A DNA stretch of 64,000 bases from JBIOHP01 sp044449065 (GTDB lineage: Bacteria > Bacteroidota > Ignavibacteria > UBA10030 > SZUA-254), in contig JBIOHP010000016.1 in the NCBI GenBank assembly GCA_044449065.1, forward strand, positions 1 through 64,000, written 5' to 3'. This document shows, piece after piece, positions 36,501-45,085 of this stretch. Position numbers and translations under genes: made by a program. The notes under the pieces were generated by a model, which saw only the letters and a program-made list of their open reading frames with translations, had not been told where the DNA came from and did not search any database. The stretch's first letter is position 1, and every line of letters starts with the position of its first letter.

Positions 36501-39191
36501 AATCCGCCCGCGGTCACTTGTAAAGGCCTTGTTTTTGGTGGAACTCATGCTATTACTATAAATTTTATAAACTCCGTTACGGTCGGAGTTATAGCTGCAG
36601 AGGGTACAGGCAATGCAACCCATACTCTTCAGCACTCTGCTGCTGTATCAGTGTCGGGTTACCTCCTCACAAGTAATGGCAGTGGCGGAAACATTAATAA
36701 CATTAATATAGTTGGAACATCTACTAGTACTGCATCTTTTACTCTCTCCGGTGATGCTGTGATAGGGGGTTCTTCGTCTCTGAATTATTCCGCGGGTTCA
36801 AATGTAGTATTTGGAGGAAATCTCACTCAAAGCGGCACTGCCTCAATTTCCGCGCCGCCTTCAACAGCGTCGATGACAATAGGCGGAAATTTCACTTACA
36901 CATCCACTGGGGCGTTTACTCCCAATGGTGGGACGGTAGTATATAACGGCGGATCGCCTCAAAATGTTGGACCCGTTCCGTATTATAATCTCACGATTTC
37001 GAAAAACAGCGGCTCAATTGCAACACTTTCATCTGCCGCGACAGTAGCTAATACGTTTCTCATAAGTTCCGGCACGTTTTTAACAAATGGTCCGCTAACC
37101 GTTGCTGATTCAGTAACAATTAATTCCGGAGCGACCCTTGATGGCGGAAATTCAAATTTAACAGTTGGTGGAAACTTCACCGTCAATAATGGTGGTACAT
37201 TCACCGCCGATTTGGGAACAGTCATATTTAATGGTGTTTCTTCCCTTATAAAATCAAACACGTCGCCGCTGGTATTAAATAATATGGCAATGGTTGCTCC
37301 GGTAGGCACGGTAACGCTTGGCGTAAATCTCCTATTTAATAATAATTTTGTTGCTTCATCAGGTATTCTCGATATGGCTGGATTTACCGCCGCCGGGACC
37401 GGGGATACTGTAACGATGACCGGAACATCGTATGTTAAAACTCAAGGCCAATTTCTCGCCGGTTTCGTTACCTATAACTTAGCGCCGACAAGCACGATCG
37501 AATATTACAGTACCAGCACACAAAATATAGATACCGGGTTCACATTTGGTAATCTTATCTTAACAAATGGAGGATTCCCCAAGCAAAAAGTAATGATTGG
37601 AAATGATTCATTGGGCGGAAGTCTGACGATTAATTCAGGTGTGTTTCTCAACGCTGGGTCATTTACATTAAATATTGGAGGCAACTGGACAAATAACGGG
37701 ACCTTCACGTACGGCACGGGGCTGGTAAATTTCTATGGTCCTGCCGGAAATATAACAGGACCTGCTACCACATTTAATAAAATTACCTTCTCTGATTCTA
37801 CCTTTGCGAGCGCTAACATCACTGCCAATGACACATTGTTTGTCAGTGGAACATTTAATGCCGGTGGAACTACCGTAACAAGCAGCGGAACATTTATAGC
37901 GACGGGTGAATATTTAGGGACGGGTACGTTAACATTCCCTGGTACCGCGGCGCAAAATTTAACTTTCAGTTCCGGATTTGTCATGTCCTCTCCGGGTACA
38001 GTTAATTTTAATGGGAATGTTGCCCCAATAATAAATCCCTCAACGGCTCCAACGTTTTTTAACCTTATTAATTCAAATACCAATGCTTCCGGTATTTCGT
38101 TCCAATCTGATTTCACCGCCAACGGGATGTTCACAAATAGTAAGATATTCTATGGAAATACATTCACAGACTCGTTAAATGGTGGGTTCACAAATACCGG
38201 TACATTTAATAATGATGGATTAGTAGTTTTTTACACCGGATCAACGGGGCAAAACATTAAACTTGAAAATGGAATAGGAAACTTCTTTATCACAACCGGT
38301 ATCGTTCAATTCTCCGGCAATGTTTCACCGGCTACAATAACCGGAACATCAGGTGATACTCTTGCCAACGATGTTATTATTTCGAATACTTCCGTTTCCG
38401 GAATAACAGTGCCAGCCGGGTATATAATCAAAGGAGATGTTTCGGTGGATACTCTTGCTACGATGAATATGGGAGTTAATACTTATACCGTACAGGGAAA
38501 TATCTTCAATAAGGGGACGCTGCGGGGGAGTGGAACCTCCACCATTGTAATCGGAAATCCGGCAGCGGTATCCGATACTATTTCAGGAGATGGTTTGACC
38601 CAGTTCGATTATCTCGTAATAGCCGATTCTGTTATCGTTCCCCAAAATATTACGATTATGAAAACAATCAGGGTGAATGCCGTTCTCATTGGATCGGGTT
38701 CAACAATAAGTTTTGCCGATAATGGAACTGCGGCAACGGATTCGATTCGCGGTACTTCAACAACCTTTCCCGTTTTTGATGTAGTGGATATAACGAAAGG
38801 AACCGGCACGCTTGCCATTACCATTGAAATGGATAGCGTCTCATTACTCGCAATCCACAAAGGTACTGTTATTGACAGTTTGTCGAAAATCATCGAATCA
38901 TCCGGCGGCGGCGCGATGAGTATGGATACGCTCACGACCTTTAAAGTCGGCGGAACCAATGCTGTGCCTGTCTTTAGCAATGGATACACATTTAATGTGA
39001 ACAGTACTATCTGGTACAACGGATCAACACAAACTATCACTCCTGTGGCAACTGGCTACGGTAATCTTATTCTCACGCCCGGTGGTACTACAAAAACGGT
39101 CGGCGCCGGCACGGTTATTCAGGTGAACGGATACCTCAAACCAGATTGCATCCTGCAAACCACCGGCGGCGAAATAGATATAGGTCAATGA
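33576..39191 (+). CDS. Giant beta-helical surface protein (array member 1)
   Basis: A 1871-residue Ser/Thr/Gly/Asn-rich exported protein. A signal peptide occupies residues 1-28. A 'NWNTSARWSNGIP' module follows, then ten or so copies of a degenerate module of about 60-100 residues with the pattern (I/V)xYxGxxxQxIxxxxYxNL, typical of beta-helix or hemagglutinin-like adhesins. A second 'FWNTGSNWYGGTAPQPADIARF' module lies near the middle (about residue 945). The C-terminus ends TGGEIDIGQ with no T9SS sorting domain. Repeats make recombination and assembly collapse possible. Likely cell-surface adhesin or matrix protein. First gene after the MerR-like regulator; the same module recurs in the next five genes. 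Confidence 0.8.
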   Translation: MRWLTYIAILLLALLLLLLVAGTTAVSQTTTFSGNGNWNTSARWSNGIPTASTPAVITPGATCTIPAAYNAVCQTLTDSVGNSATNVTFSANTSTLVIGGGTGALTFTGGGTSRSTFAIGAGTLVCGTTTVNAPGGGRTTISVSTGAVVITGDLNLANNQTRFTFSRAGKLNITGNFPSGGNFTANNSTVSFNGSGSQTIGQYNYYNLTLSKGGAKTLAGNITVGGTFTDSVTTPLSCGAFIPTLQGNIVINDTISGTGGITVSGGANGSTISGTGKIANTGNFNINKSCSFTTTANLTFNGTIMINSGGGGGGGTRTVTNNGTVRCTAATSLNGSSATRSVWVNAANSYLFVEGSLLNTGTLNANGTSNTVIYKGSGAQTVKTGTYYSLSVYYRSPGTVTFTGTDNVAGVFNPAVGVTYATGGTINFNGTGAQTIPPFYYNNLTSSSTGARTLSSTGTIYISSVFTPGTNAYTNTGSTINFWPPAAQTIPAFNYYNFVISGARAAFNVTLANGTIGIAGSFTNSATFTTGTYIKTGNTINYNGTGAETIIGFNYNNLASSSTGGRTLDPVNTIYIAGTFTPAATNTYTITSNTINYNGTGAQTISAFGYNNLTTSGARGGASITFANSGTVGIAGVLTLTATPYITTGSTVDYNGSGTQSIVTASITYNNLSCSTGGSKTPASALTTTGTLTINSGATFIGGGYSHNIGGNWINNTNPGFDSSGTITLTGANTSIGGTYPTTFNTLQLTNASSNYVLNNNVNVSTVTMNAGDTLNTGVNYINIKTSGGRSANGIIVGTIRRTHAFVASTSYSFESQYTLITPTGSNVTSITSMTVIVTRGAVLDYFLGTAINRQDSISYTQSGPVYAGGGNVQFHYYTSELNGNTEASMSMLQYSSPTWVVRAGGTINTTNHYGTLNGATNISGRWTLGIPATVRDWKGGTAFWNTGSNWYGGTAPQPADIARFGDSVFTVAPSNPPAVTCKGLVFGGTHAITINFINSVTVGVIAAEGTGNATHTLQHSAAVSVSGYLLTSNGSGGNINNINIVGTSTSTASFTLSGDAVIGGSSSLNYSAGSNVVFGGNLTQSGTASISAPPSTASMTIGGNFTYTSTGAFTPNGGTVVYNGGSPQNVGPVPYYNLTISKNSGSIATLSSAATVANTFLISSGTFLTNGPLTVADSVTINSGATLDGGNSNLTVGGNFTVNNGGTFTADLGTVIFNGVSSLIKSNTSPLVLNNMAMVAPVGTVTLGVNLLFNNNFVASSGILDMAGFTAAGTGDTVTMTGTSYVKTQGQFLAGFVTYNLAPTSTIEYYSTSTQNIDTGFTFGNLILTNGGFPKQKVMIGNDSLGGSLTINSGVFLNAGSFTLNIGGNWTNNGTFTYGTGLVNFYGPAGNITGPATTFNKITFSDSTFASANITANDTLFVSGTFNAGGTTVTSSGTFIATGEYLGTGTLTFPGTAAQNLTFSSGFVMSSPGTVNFNGNVAPIINPSTAPTFFNLINSNTNASGISFQSDFTANGMFTNSKIFYGNTFTDSLNGGFTNTGTFNNDGLVVFYTGSTGQNIKLENGIGNFFITTGIVQFSGNVSPATITGTSGDTLANDVIISNTSVSGITVPAGYIIKGDVSVDTLATMNMGVNTYTVQGNIFNKGTLRGSGTSTIVIGNPAAVSDTISGDGLTQFDYLVIADSVIVPQNITIMKTIRVNAVLIGSGSTISFADNGTAATDSIRGTSTTFPVFDVVDITKGTGTLAITIEMDSVSLLAIHKGTVIDSLSKIIESSGGGAMSMDTLTTFKVGGTNAVPVFSNGYTFNVNSTIWYNGSTQTITPVATGYGNLILTPGGTTKTVGAGTVIQVNGYLKPDCILQTTGGEIDIGQ

Positions 39192-39625
39192 TTATGAAAA
39201 AGAGAAAAACACATATGCGCGAGTTGAATGAAAATATTAACCAAGCCGGTCTTCCGAGCCGTGCGGATGTCCCCCTTTTCAAGGGGGACGCGATGCGTGT
39301 TTTGCATCGCAGGGGGTCTCGTATAGACAATAACTTAATGATGTTATTTCCAATACCCTCATATGATTGCAGGGTAGACTTTTCTCCTCTCCTCGCAGGA
39401 GAGGGTAGGGTGAGGTCATGTCATGGAAAATTTAGTCATCCCGAACTTGGTTCGGGATCTATAATTGGCTCAAATCAGATGCCGAACCAAGTTCAGCATG
39501 ACATGACAAACTTTAAAACTAAATCACAAAGAAGCGCAACAATGAATACAAATACAATAACCGTGAACGAAACGATCACTCCTAAGATCGAAGAGTTCAC
39601 ATTTATTAACAAAAAGGAGCAAACA
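39192..39625. other. Spacer with REP/BIME-like hairpins
   Basis: The 434-bp gap between array members 1 and 2 contains a series of hairpins: GTCCCCCTT-ttc-AAGGGGGAC (39269-39289), GCGATGC/GCATCGC (39290-39310), CCTCTCCT-cgc-AGGAGAGG (39386-39404), ATCCCGAAC-ttg-GTTCGGGAT (39438-39458), and a facing, inverted version of the last at about 39478-39505. An in-frame ATG at 39542 with AAGAAG upstream opens a 28-codon leader before the chosen start of the next gene. Confidence 0.7.
39377..39420. repeat. Dispersed 44-bp repeat, copy 1
   Basis: Contains CCTCTCCTCGCAGGAGAGG, a perfect 8-bp stem with CGC loop, followed by gtagggtgaggtcatg. An almost identical copy lies at 41995-42038 in the next spacer (about three mismatches, none in the stem). 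Confidence 0.85.
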
Positions 39626-41698
39626 ATGAAGACATCCAGATGTAACCACTGGAGATTTGTCCTCACCGCTATCCTCATCCTCGCCATATCGGCGGTTGGG
39701 TGGGGACAAAACCTGATCCTAACGAGCAACTCAAACGTGACGGGAACAGGGATAATTAAGGTGAAAGGCAACATCTCCGATTCAGCGGCTGCCGGAGCAG
39801 TCACACTGCATGGCGCAGTATGGCTTACCGGTACCGGCTTAGCTCAATCAATTGGCGGCGGGGGTACTACGCAACCGCTCACGTTCGATACCCTGCGATC
39901 CGACTCAACGGGCACGAAAACGATGACTGCCAACGTAACGGCCGCAAAATATTTCACTCTCAATAACGGTACCGTGATCGTGAATGGAAAAACACTGACC
40001 ATTGGCGATGCCGTGTCCCACGCCTCCGGCGTATTGACCGCAAGCGGGGCGAGCGATTCTGTCGCATATACAAGCGGTACAACGATGGAGAGTATTATCG
40101 AGGGCACTTACAATAAGTTGGGTCTTTCCGGCACAGCGCCGAAGAACCTGTTCAACGCGGTTACGGTTAATGCAAACGTTCGTCATACCGGCGGCGGGTT
40201 AACCGTGAATAAGCCATTGACTGTGGCAGGATCAGGTGCGTATGGTTTCACAACGATTGACTCCATCGGTGCCTCCGGTATACTTACACTTTCAACTGCC
40301 GCAGGAAATATAACCACACTTTCAGATGTAAGGAGCGGCGGTCAGTTAGTTAATGGCAGCGGTGCTCTTACGGTCGGGACGGTTACCAATAACCACGGAA
40401 CTATTACATCGGCAGTTAATGGCGGTCCTATGACCTTCACAGCATTTACCACAAATAACGGGACGATAACCGGCGGCGCCGGTTTGGTGACATTTACAGG
40501 TGCTTTGGTGGATTCGAATAGCACAATAACTCCGGGTGCGGGCGATATGCTCTTTAGCAATGCCGTCACATTAAACGGCGGCACGCTTACATCGCCGCTG
40601 CAAGCCGATTCGATCAGGTTTGCAAATAACCTCACTGTAAATACAGGCGCAACCTTTTCGCTGAGCGGAACGGGCGTTGCGAGTATCGGTGGAACATTTA
40701 CAAGAGCCGGAACCGGTCTGGTTTCTTACGCAAGCACCTCGTCCATGACTTACAACGGAACCGCTCAACCGCTCGCCCCTGCCAACTATGGTAATCTTAT
40801 ACTCGGCGGCACGGGCATCGCTGTAGGTAACACGCAGGATAGCGTACAGGGTAACTTAACATTGAACCAGAATCTCACGATGAATCCAGGAGATTCACTG
40901 CTCATTACCCAAGCGGCGAGCGCAGTATCCGGTACCGGTGAGGTCACCGGCAAAGTAACGCGTAATCATTTATTTGCATCGGGTACATCATACTCCTTTA
41001 ACAGAGACTCTGTAAGTCTTGCTCTCAATGCAGCGGTCACCCGCACTGTAACAATGAATATGCAGCCGGCTACCTATCCGACGGATACTCTAACGCTGGG
41101 AACACAAAATTATGTGAAGCGTCGGTTTGCAATATCGGGTAACTGGGTATCCGGCGACCAGCTCTCGAAATTAATGCTCCATTACGGATCGGGAGAAATT
41201 CTCAATAGCGCGGATTCAACGCATTTTGGTATACAGTCAGATTCAAGCACCAATTGGAGCAAAGTAACCAACTCCGCCGGCGGTATGACACGATCAACGC
41301 CGTATCACGCGGTTGTATTATCCGGTTTGGCGAGTCCATTAGTTGGTGTAAGCGAATTTGCCGTAACGTACACAGCAGTCATGAGTATTGCAAGTACGGA
41401 CTGGAATCTTCCAGGAACATGGGATGACGGCATACCCCATGCTTATGATGACGTCATAATTCGTCATGCTGTTACGTTAGGCACAACTGGCATGGTGGCA
41501 AAAACAGTCACTATAAATTCGACAAAGAGCTTAACGTTCAGCGCAAGTGGTTCGTTGACCGTCACCGGGTTATTTAACCTGAATAGCGGCGCGTCAGGCG
41601 GCTTAACCTTGGCTGCCGGCAACACGCTCACTGTCAATGGCGGTAATATAATCTTGAACGGTCCGGTCACAAACGCTGGTATTATTGACGTCCATTAA
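39626..41698 (+). CDS. Surface protein (array member 2) with shared C-terminal tail
   Basis: A 690-residue exported protein starting at an ATG with the strong RBS AAAAAGGAGCAAACA and a clear signal peptide (FVLTAILILAISAVGWGQ). Beta-helix-like repeats (about 30-370) are followed by the module MTYNGTAQPLAPANYGNL, a beta-sandwich region (KRRFAISGNW...), a WNLPGTWDDGIP...YDDVII module, and the ending LNGPVTNAGIIDVH. No T9SS sorting domain is visible. The reading frame stays open upstream to 39146, and a 28-codon in-frame leader could start at 39542. Close homolog of members 3-5. Probable cell-surface adhesin. Confidence 0.8.
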   Translation: MKTSRCNHWRFVLTAILILAISAVGWGQNLILTSNSNVTGTGIIKVKGNISDSAAAGAVTLHGAVWLTGTGLAQSIGGGGTTQPLTFDTLRSDSTGTKTMTANVTAAKYFTLNNGTVIVNGKTLTIGDAVSHASGVLTASGASDSVAYTSGTTMESIIEGTYNKLGLSGTAPKNLFNAVTVNANVRHTGGGLTVNKPLTVAGSGAYGFTTIDSIGASGILTLSTAAGNITTLSDVRSGGQLVNGSGALTVGTVTNNHGTITSAVNGGPMTFTAFTTNNGTITGGAGLVTFTGALVDSNSTITPGAGDMLFSNAVTLNGGTLTSPLQADSIRFANNLTVNTGATFSLSGTGVASIGGTFTRAGTGLVSYASTSSMTYNGTAQPLAPANYGNLILGGTGIAVGNTQDSVQGNLTLNQNLTMNPGDSLLITQAASAVSGTGEVTGKVTRNHLFASGTSYSFNRDSVSLALNAAVTRTVTMNMQPATYPTDTLTLGTQNYVKRRFAISGNWVSGDQLSKLMLHYGSGEILNSADSTHFGIQSDSSTNWSKVTNSAGGMTRSTPYHAVVLSGLASPLVGVSEFAVTYTAVMSIASTDWNLPGTWDDGIPHAYDDVIIRHAVTLGTTGMVAKTVTINSTKSLTFSASGSLTVTGLFNLNSGASGGLTLAAGNTLTVNGGNIILNGPVTNAGIIDVH

Positions 41699-41763
41699 TG
41701 TTAACGCGAATTCATAGGACTGCTGATATGAACGGTAATGTAAACACGGTATTATTCTCAGGC

Positions 41764-41782
41764 AAGAAGTTTGCTCCTTCTT
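41764..41782 (+). repeat. Recurring intergenic hairpin, copy 1
   Basis: AAGAAG-TTTGCTC-CTTCTT: a 6-bp stem with a 7-nt loop, 65 bp after the member 2 stop. The same 19 bases recur after member 4, and a variant with the same TTTGCTC loop recurs after member 3. Loop plus 3' stem (TTTGCTCCTT) is complementary to AAGGAGCAAA in the RBS of member 2. Confidence 0.75.
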
Positions 41783-41994
41783 CAACAGGAGTAGTACGTC
41801 GTGGATTATCGCTGCAGGAATTCACAGGAACAGAAAATCAATTATTCGAAGGAATGAGCCGGGCGCTTCTGGCTCCTTCCTTCATGAAAAATAGAGAAAA
41901 CAACATCGAATATTTTGTAAATAAATTTTCACTTTTATTTCTTTCACCAGGAAATGAAGATGCAATTTCGTACTTCGAAAAAGTGGATAAATCA

Positions 41995-42038
41995 GACTTC
42001 ACCCCTCTCCTCGCAGGAGAGGGTAGGGTGAGGTCATG
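41995..42038. repeat. Dispersed 44-bp repeat, copy 2
   Basis: Near-identical to 39377-39420 with the stem CCTCTCCT/AGGAGAGG fully conserved. Confidence 0.85.
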
Positions 42039-42360
42039 TAAAGGTTTTGCCGAAGGTATCTCTTTGGAAACAATAACAAAATATATCACAAGAATTGAAA
42101 GGTTACAATCAAACAAAACCCAATGCTGTAAAAAAATTGCTAATAATAAAATCATAATCAGTAAATCATTAATCACAAATTCGTTATACCTCCGAGCAAG
42201 GATAACGGATATACAATTAACAAAATCAATAACAATCAATTAAGGAGCACAACAAATGAAAACGAATGAAATATGCCTCAATGAGGAAAAAATAAAAAAT
42301 AATGAGCAAATGAAGCAATTAAACAATGAAACCCTAAAAACCTTAAAAAGGAGCTATACA

Positions 42361-44463
42361 ATGAAATCTATACTGTCATCTATAAACATGGTTCTTCTAA
42401 TCTTGTTTATCATACTTGTCGCGGCTGCTGCGGCATTCAGTCAAAACGTCGTTCTCACCGGTAACGCGACAGTTAGCGGCAGTGGAACACTTAAAGTTGC
42501 CGGTAATCTTGATAATACGGGTGTACCCGCAGCCACCACGGTTCACGGCGAGGTCCAACTCACCGGCACGGGTACACAATCCATTGGAACCTCAGGTAAC
42601 GGTGCATTAAGCGTCGATTCTTTGCGGATGGATTCCACGGGAACCAAGACGATGAACGTTCATTTGTCGGTTAATAAGAACTTCAAATTGAACAATGGCA
42701 CGCTCACAGTTAACAGTAAAAAATTGATGATTGATGGACTGGCGAGCCATACCGGCGGAACGCTTAGCGCGAACAGCGGCACCGACTCGGTGTTTTATGA
42801 TGCCGCTTCCGGCACATCGCATATTATTGATGGGACTTACAAAGCGCTTACCATCAGCGGCGCCGCGACAAAAGACCTCACCGGCGTAGTAAATACATCC
42901 GGCGCAATGGCGCATTCAGGCGGCGCGTTGACAATCAATCACACTTTTAATGCAAATGCCGCTTATGCATTCGGAACGATTGCGAATATCCTTGGCGGCG
43001 ATACACTCAATCTCTCCACAACCGGCGGAGGGATCAATACATTGACGGATAATAACGGTTTGATAATTAATGGCACCGGAACAATGGGCATTACCACGAT
43101 AACGAATAATCATGGCGCTATCACAGCCGCAGCAAATAATGGAGTCATGAGTTTTAATACGATCACAGCAAACAACGGTTCGATAACCGGCGGCATAGGC
43201 GCAGTGAACTTTAATAATGGCTTCACAAACAATGGTAAAATCACTGGCGGCGGCGGCTTAGTTACCTTTTTTGGCTCTCTGAATCATAACGCCGATACGA
43301 TCACTGCCGGTACCGGCGGTGTTATGTTCGATTCGACTGCAACGTTACGCGGTGGGACCATTCTCTCAACAGCGTCTACAAAGGCGCTCACGTTTGCGAC
43401 TAATCTATCAGTAAAAACCGGAACATTCGCATTGACCAATAACGGCGCCGCAAGTGTTACTGGCAGCGTGACGGACAGCGCTGGAACATTGAGTTTCTCA
43501 GCTCCCTCCACAATGACGTACGGAGGTATAGCGCAGACGATAGCCCCCGCAAGTTATGGTAATCTAATGTTAAATGGTTCCGGTGCGGATACGGTCAGAG
43601 GCGCAGTCACAGTTCAGGATAGCATCCGGTTGAACCAGGATCTCGTCATGGCGACCACATCGGATTCGGTTATTCTCGCTTCTACCGTGGGTAATAACGT
43701 ATCAGGACCCAGACAGATGATCGGTAAAGTGAACCGTTCCAATGCATTTGTTTTAAATACGTACTACGCATTTAACAGGGATTCCGTCGGTCTTGCTCTT
43801 GATACTAATATGACGCCGAACCTCACTATCAATATGCAACCAAACACCGATTTTACCACGCCGAATAGTTCTGACCGTGCGAAACGGTTCTTCGGTATCA
43901 CCGGTAATTATGCGACTGCAAAATTGACAGAGTTATCCTTAGTCTATGCTCAGAACGAAGTAACTCCGGGCAATGCTGATGAAATGAAATTTGGTATTCG
44001 CTCGGATGTCGCGGGAACGTGGTCAAAAGTATCAAATCCTGCCGGATATAATCGGTTAGCTGACTCAGTCGGCAATGTCGTGCTCTTAACCGGTCTATCA
44101 AGTCCGCTTGTGGGAGTCAACGAATTCGGAATTATCAAGAACGTAAAGAGCGCTATCGCTTCAACCAACTGGGCGACCGGAACAACATGGGATGACGGTT
44201 CGAAGCCAACTAATTCGGATGATGTAGAAATCAAAGGATTCGGTGTCACGGTTAATGCAGGATCGGAATTTGCTTCAAGTCTGACTGTATTTAACAACCC
44301 CGGAAGTATTTTAACGCTTAGCGGCGGTAATTTAAATGTCGGAGCCGGTGGATTTGTTATGCACGGTCAGTTAAACGTTTTGAGCAATACTCTTAGCGTT
44401 GCAGGCAGCAACCTGACCCTCGATGGTCCGGTCACGAACAACGGTACGATCGATGTCCATTAA
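42361..44463 (+). CDS. Surface protein (array member 3) with shared C-terminal tail
   Basis: A 700-residue exported protein. The ATG at 42361 follows AAGGAG by 7 bp and gives a standard signal peptide (NMVLLILFIILVAAAAAFSQ). An in-frame ATG at 42256, with its own AAGGAG 8 bp upstream, would add a 35-residue leader. Architecture matches member 2: Gly/Thr/Asn-rich beta-helix repeats, MTYGGIAQTIAPASYGNL, KRFFGITGNYATAKLTELSL, NWATGTTWDDGSKPTNSDDVEI and the ending LDGPVTNNGTIDVH. No T9SS sorting domain. Probable surface or matrix adhesin. Confidence 0.8.
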   Translation: MKSILSSINMVLLILFIILVAAAAAFSQNVVLTGNATVSGSGTLKVAGNLDNTGVPAATTVHGEVQLTGTGTQSIGTSGNGALSVDSLRMDSTGTKTMNVHLSVNKNFKLNNGTLTVNSKKLMIDGLASHTGGTLSANSGTDSVFYDAASGTSHIIDGTYKALTISGAATKDLTGVVNTSGAMAHSGGALTINHTFNANAAYAFGTIANILGGDTLNLSTTGGGINTLTDNNGLIINGTGTMGITTITNNHGAITAAANNGVMSFNTITANNGSITGGIGAVNFNNGFTNNGKITGGGGLVTFFGSLNHNADTITAGTGGVMFDSTATLRGGTILSTASTKALTFATNLSVKTGTFALTNNGAASVTGSVTDSAGTLSFSAPSTMTYGGIAQTIAPASYGNLMLNGSGADTVRGAVTVQDSIRLNQDLVMATTSDSVILASTVGNNVSGPRQMIGKVNRSNAFVLNTYYAFNRDSVGLALDTNMTPNLTINMQPNTDFTTPNSSDRAKRFFGITGNYATAKLTELSLVYAQNEVTPGNADEMKFGIRSDVAGTWSKVSNPAGYNRLADSVGNVVLLTGLSSPLVGVNEFGIIKNVKSAIASTNWATGTTWDDGSKPTNSDDVEIKGFGVTVNAGSEFASSLTVFNNPGSILTLSGGNLNVGAGGFVMHGQLNVLSNTLSVAGSNLTLDGPVTNNGTIDVH

Positions 44464-45085
44464 TCGACTAGTATCAATGACAAAACGTAAACCATGGGGT
44501 ATAACCTCATGACATAGAATTATTTTTACTGGACTGATTCAAATGCGCAGGGATCCGGAAGGGTTTGCTCCTTTCTCCGGATCAAGCGCACAGGTGATTC
44601 ATTACAGCCGGACGGCGGATGTAACAATGCAAGGATATTAGTTCTGTGAAGAATGAGTAGTAATATTTTCATTTGTTTTCATATGAAGTAAACGAAAAAC
44701 GTCGTATTTCCCTGAAGATAACCTGCTCAGTTATCATCGGGGATGGCGACACAAAGCAAGATAAGTAGTGGATGTAAAGATTTCAGTGCTTCTTTAATCT
44801 TTATCATCCACCGTAAGATACGAAATTGAATGAATGTAAGGTTAAACAAAGTGAAGGGATAAAAGATAAAAGGAATTAGATAGCATAAGAACAAAATATC
44901 GACAACTATTGAAAGAATTTGGCACGGCATTCCCGTTGAGTCAACTCAGCCAGAATGCATAAAAACATTGAACAAAAAAACATATGAATTTGCATTACAC
45001 AAAACATAGAGCCAGCGCTGTGGATAATGTTTACGGCGCAATACTAATTAACAATCATCAAATAACATTAAAAAGGAGCAATACA
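44464..45085. other. Spacer between array members 3 and 4
   Basis: A 622-bp gap holding the strongest version of the recurring hairpin (44544-44590). The rest is AT-rich with no credible ORF. A possible leader ATG for member 4 lies at 44984 without a clear Shine-Dalgarno. Confidence 0.6.
44544..44590 (+). repeat. Recurring intergenic hairpin, copy 2
   Basis: TGCGC...GATCCGG-AAGG-GTTTGCT-CCTT-tct-CCGGATC...GCGCA: an extended stem (5 + 7 + 4 bp with small bulges) around the conserved TTTGCT loop, about 80 bp after the member 3 stop. The outer stem sequence differs from the other copies while loop and pairing are kept. Terminator-like strength, but no U tract. Confidence 0.75.

Larger units (their letters stand above)
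41699..42360. other. Spacer between array members 2 and 3
   Basis: A 662-bp gap containing the SD-complementary hairpin at 41764-41782, the second copy of the 44-bp repeat (41995-42038) and, near its end, an AAGGAG with ATG at 42256 that opens an in-frame 35-codon leader to member 3. A 181-codon frame beginning at the member 2 stop (TAATG) runs through the repeats and has no gene-like features. Confidence 0.65.

Noticed and set aside
39146..39625. Extending member 2 to the first in-frame ATG at 39146
   Set aside because: That would overlap member 1 and translate REP hairpins; the strong RBS and signal peptide favour 39626.
41698..42243. 181-codon ORF overlapping the member 2 stop
   Set aside because: It runs through the recurring hairpin and the 44-bp dispersed repeat, lacks an RBS and shows no family resemblance.
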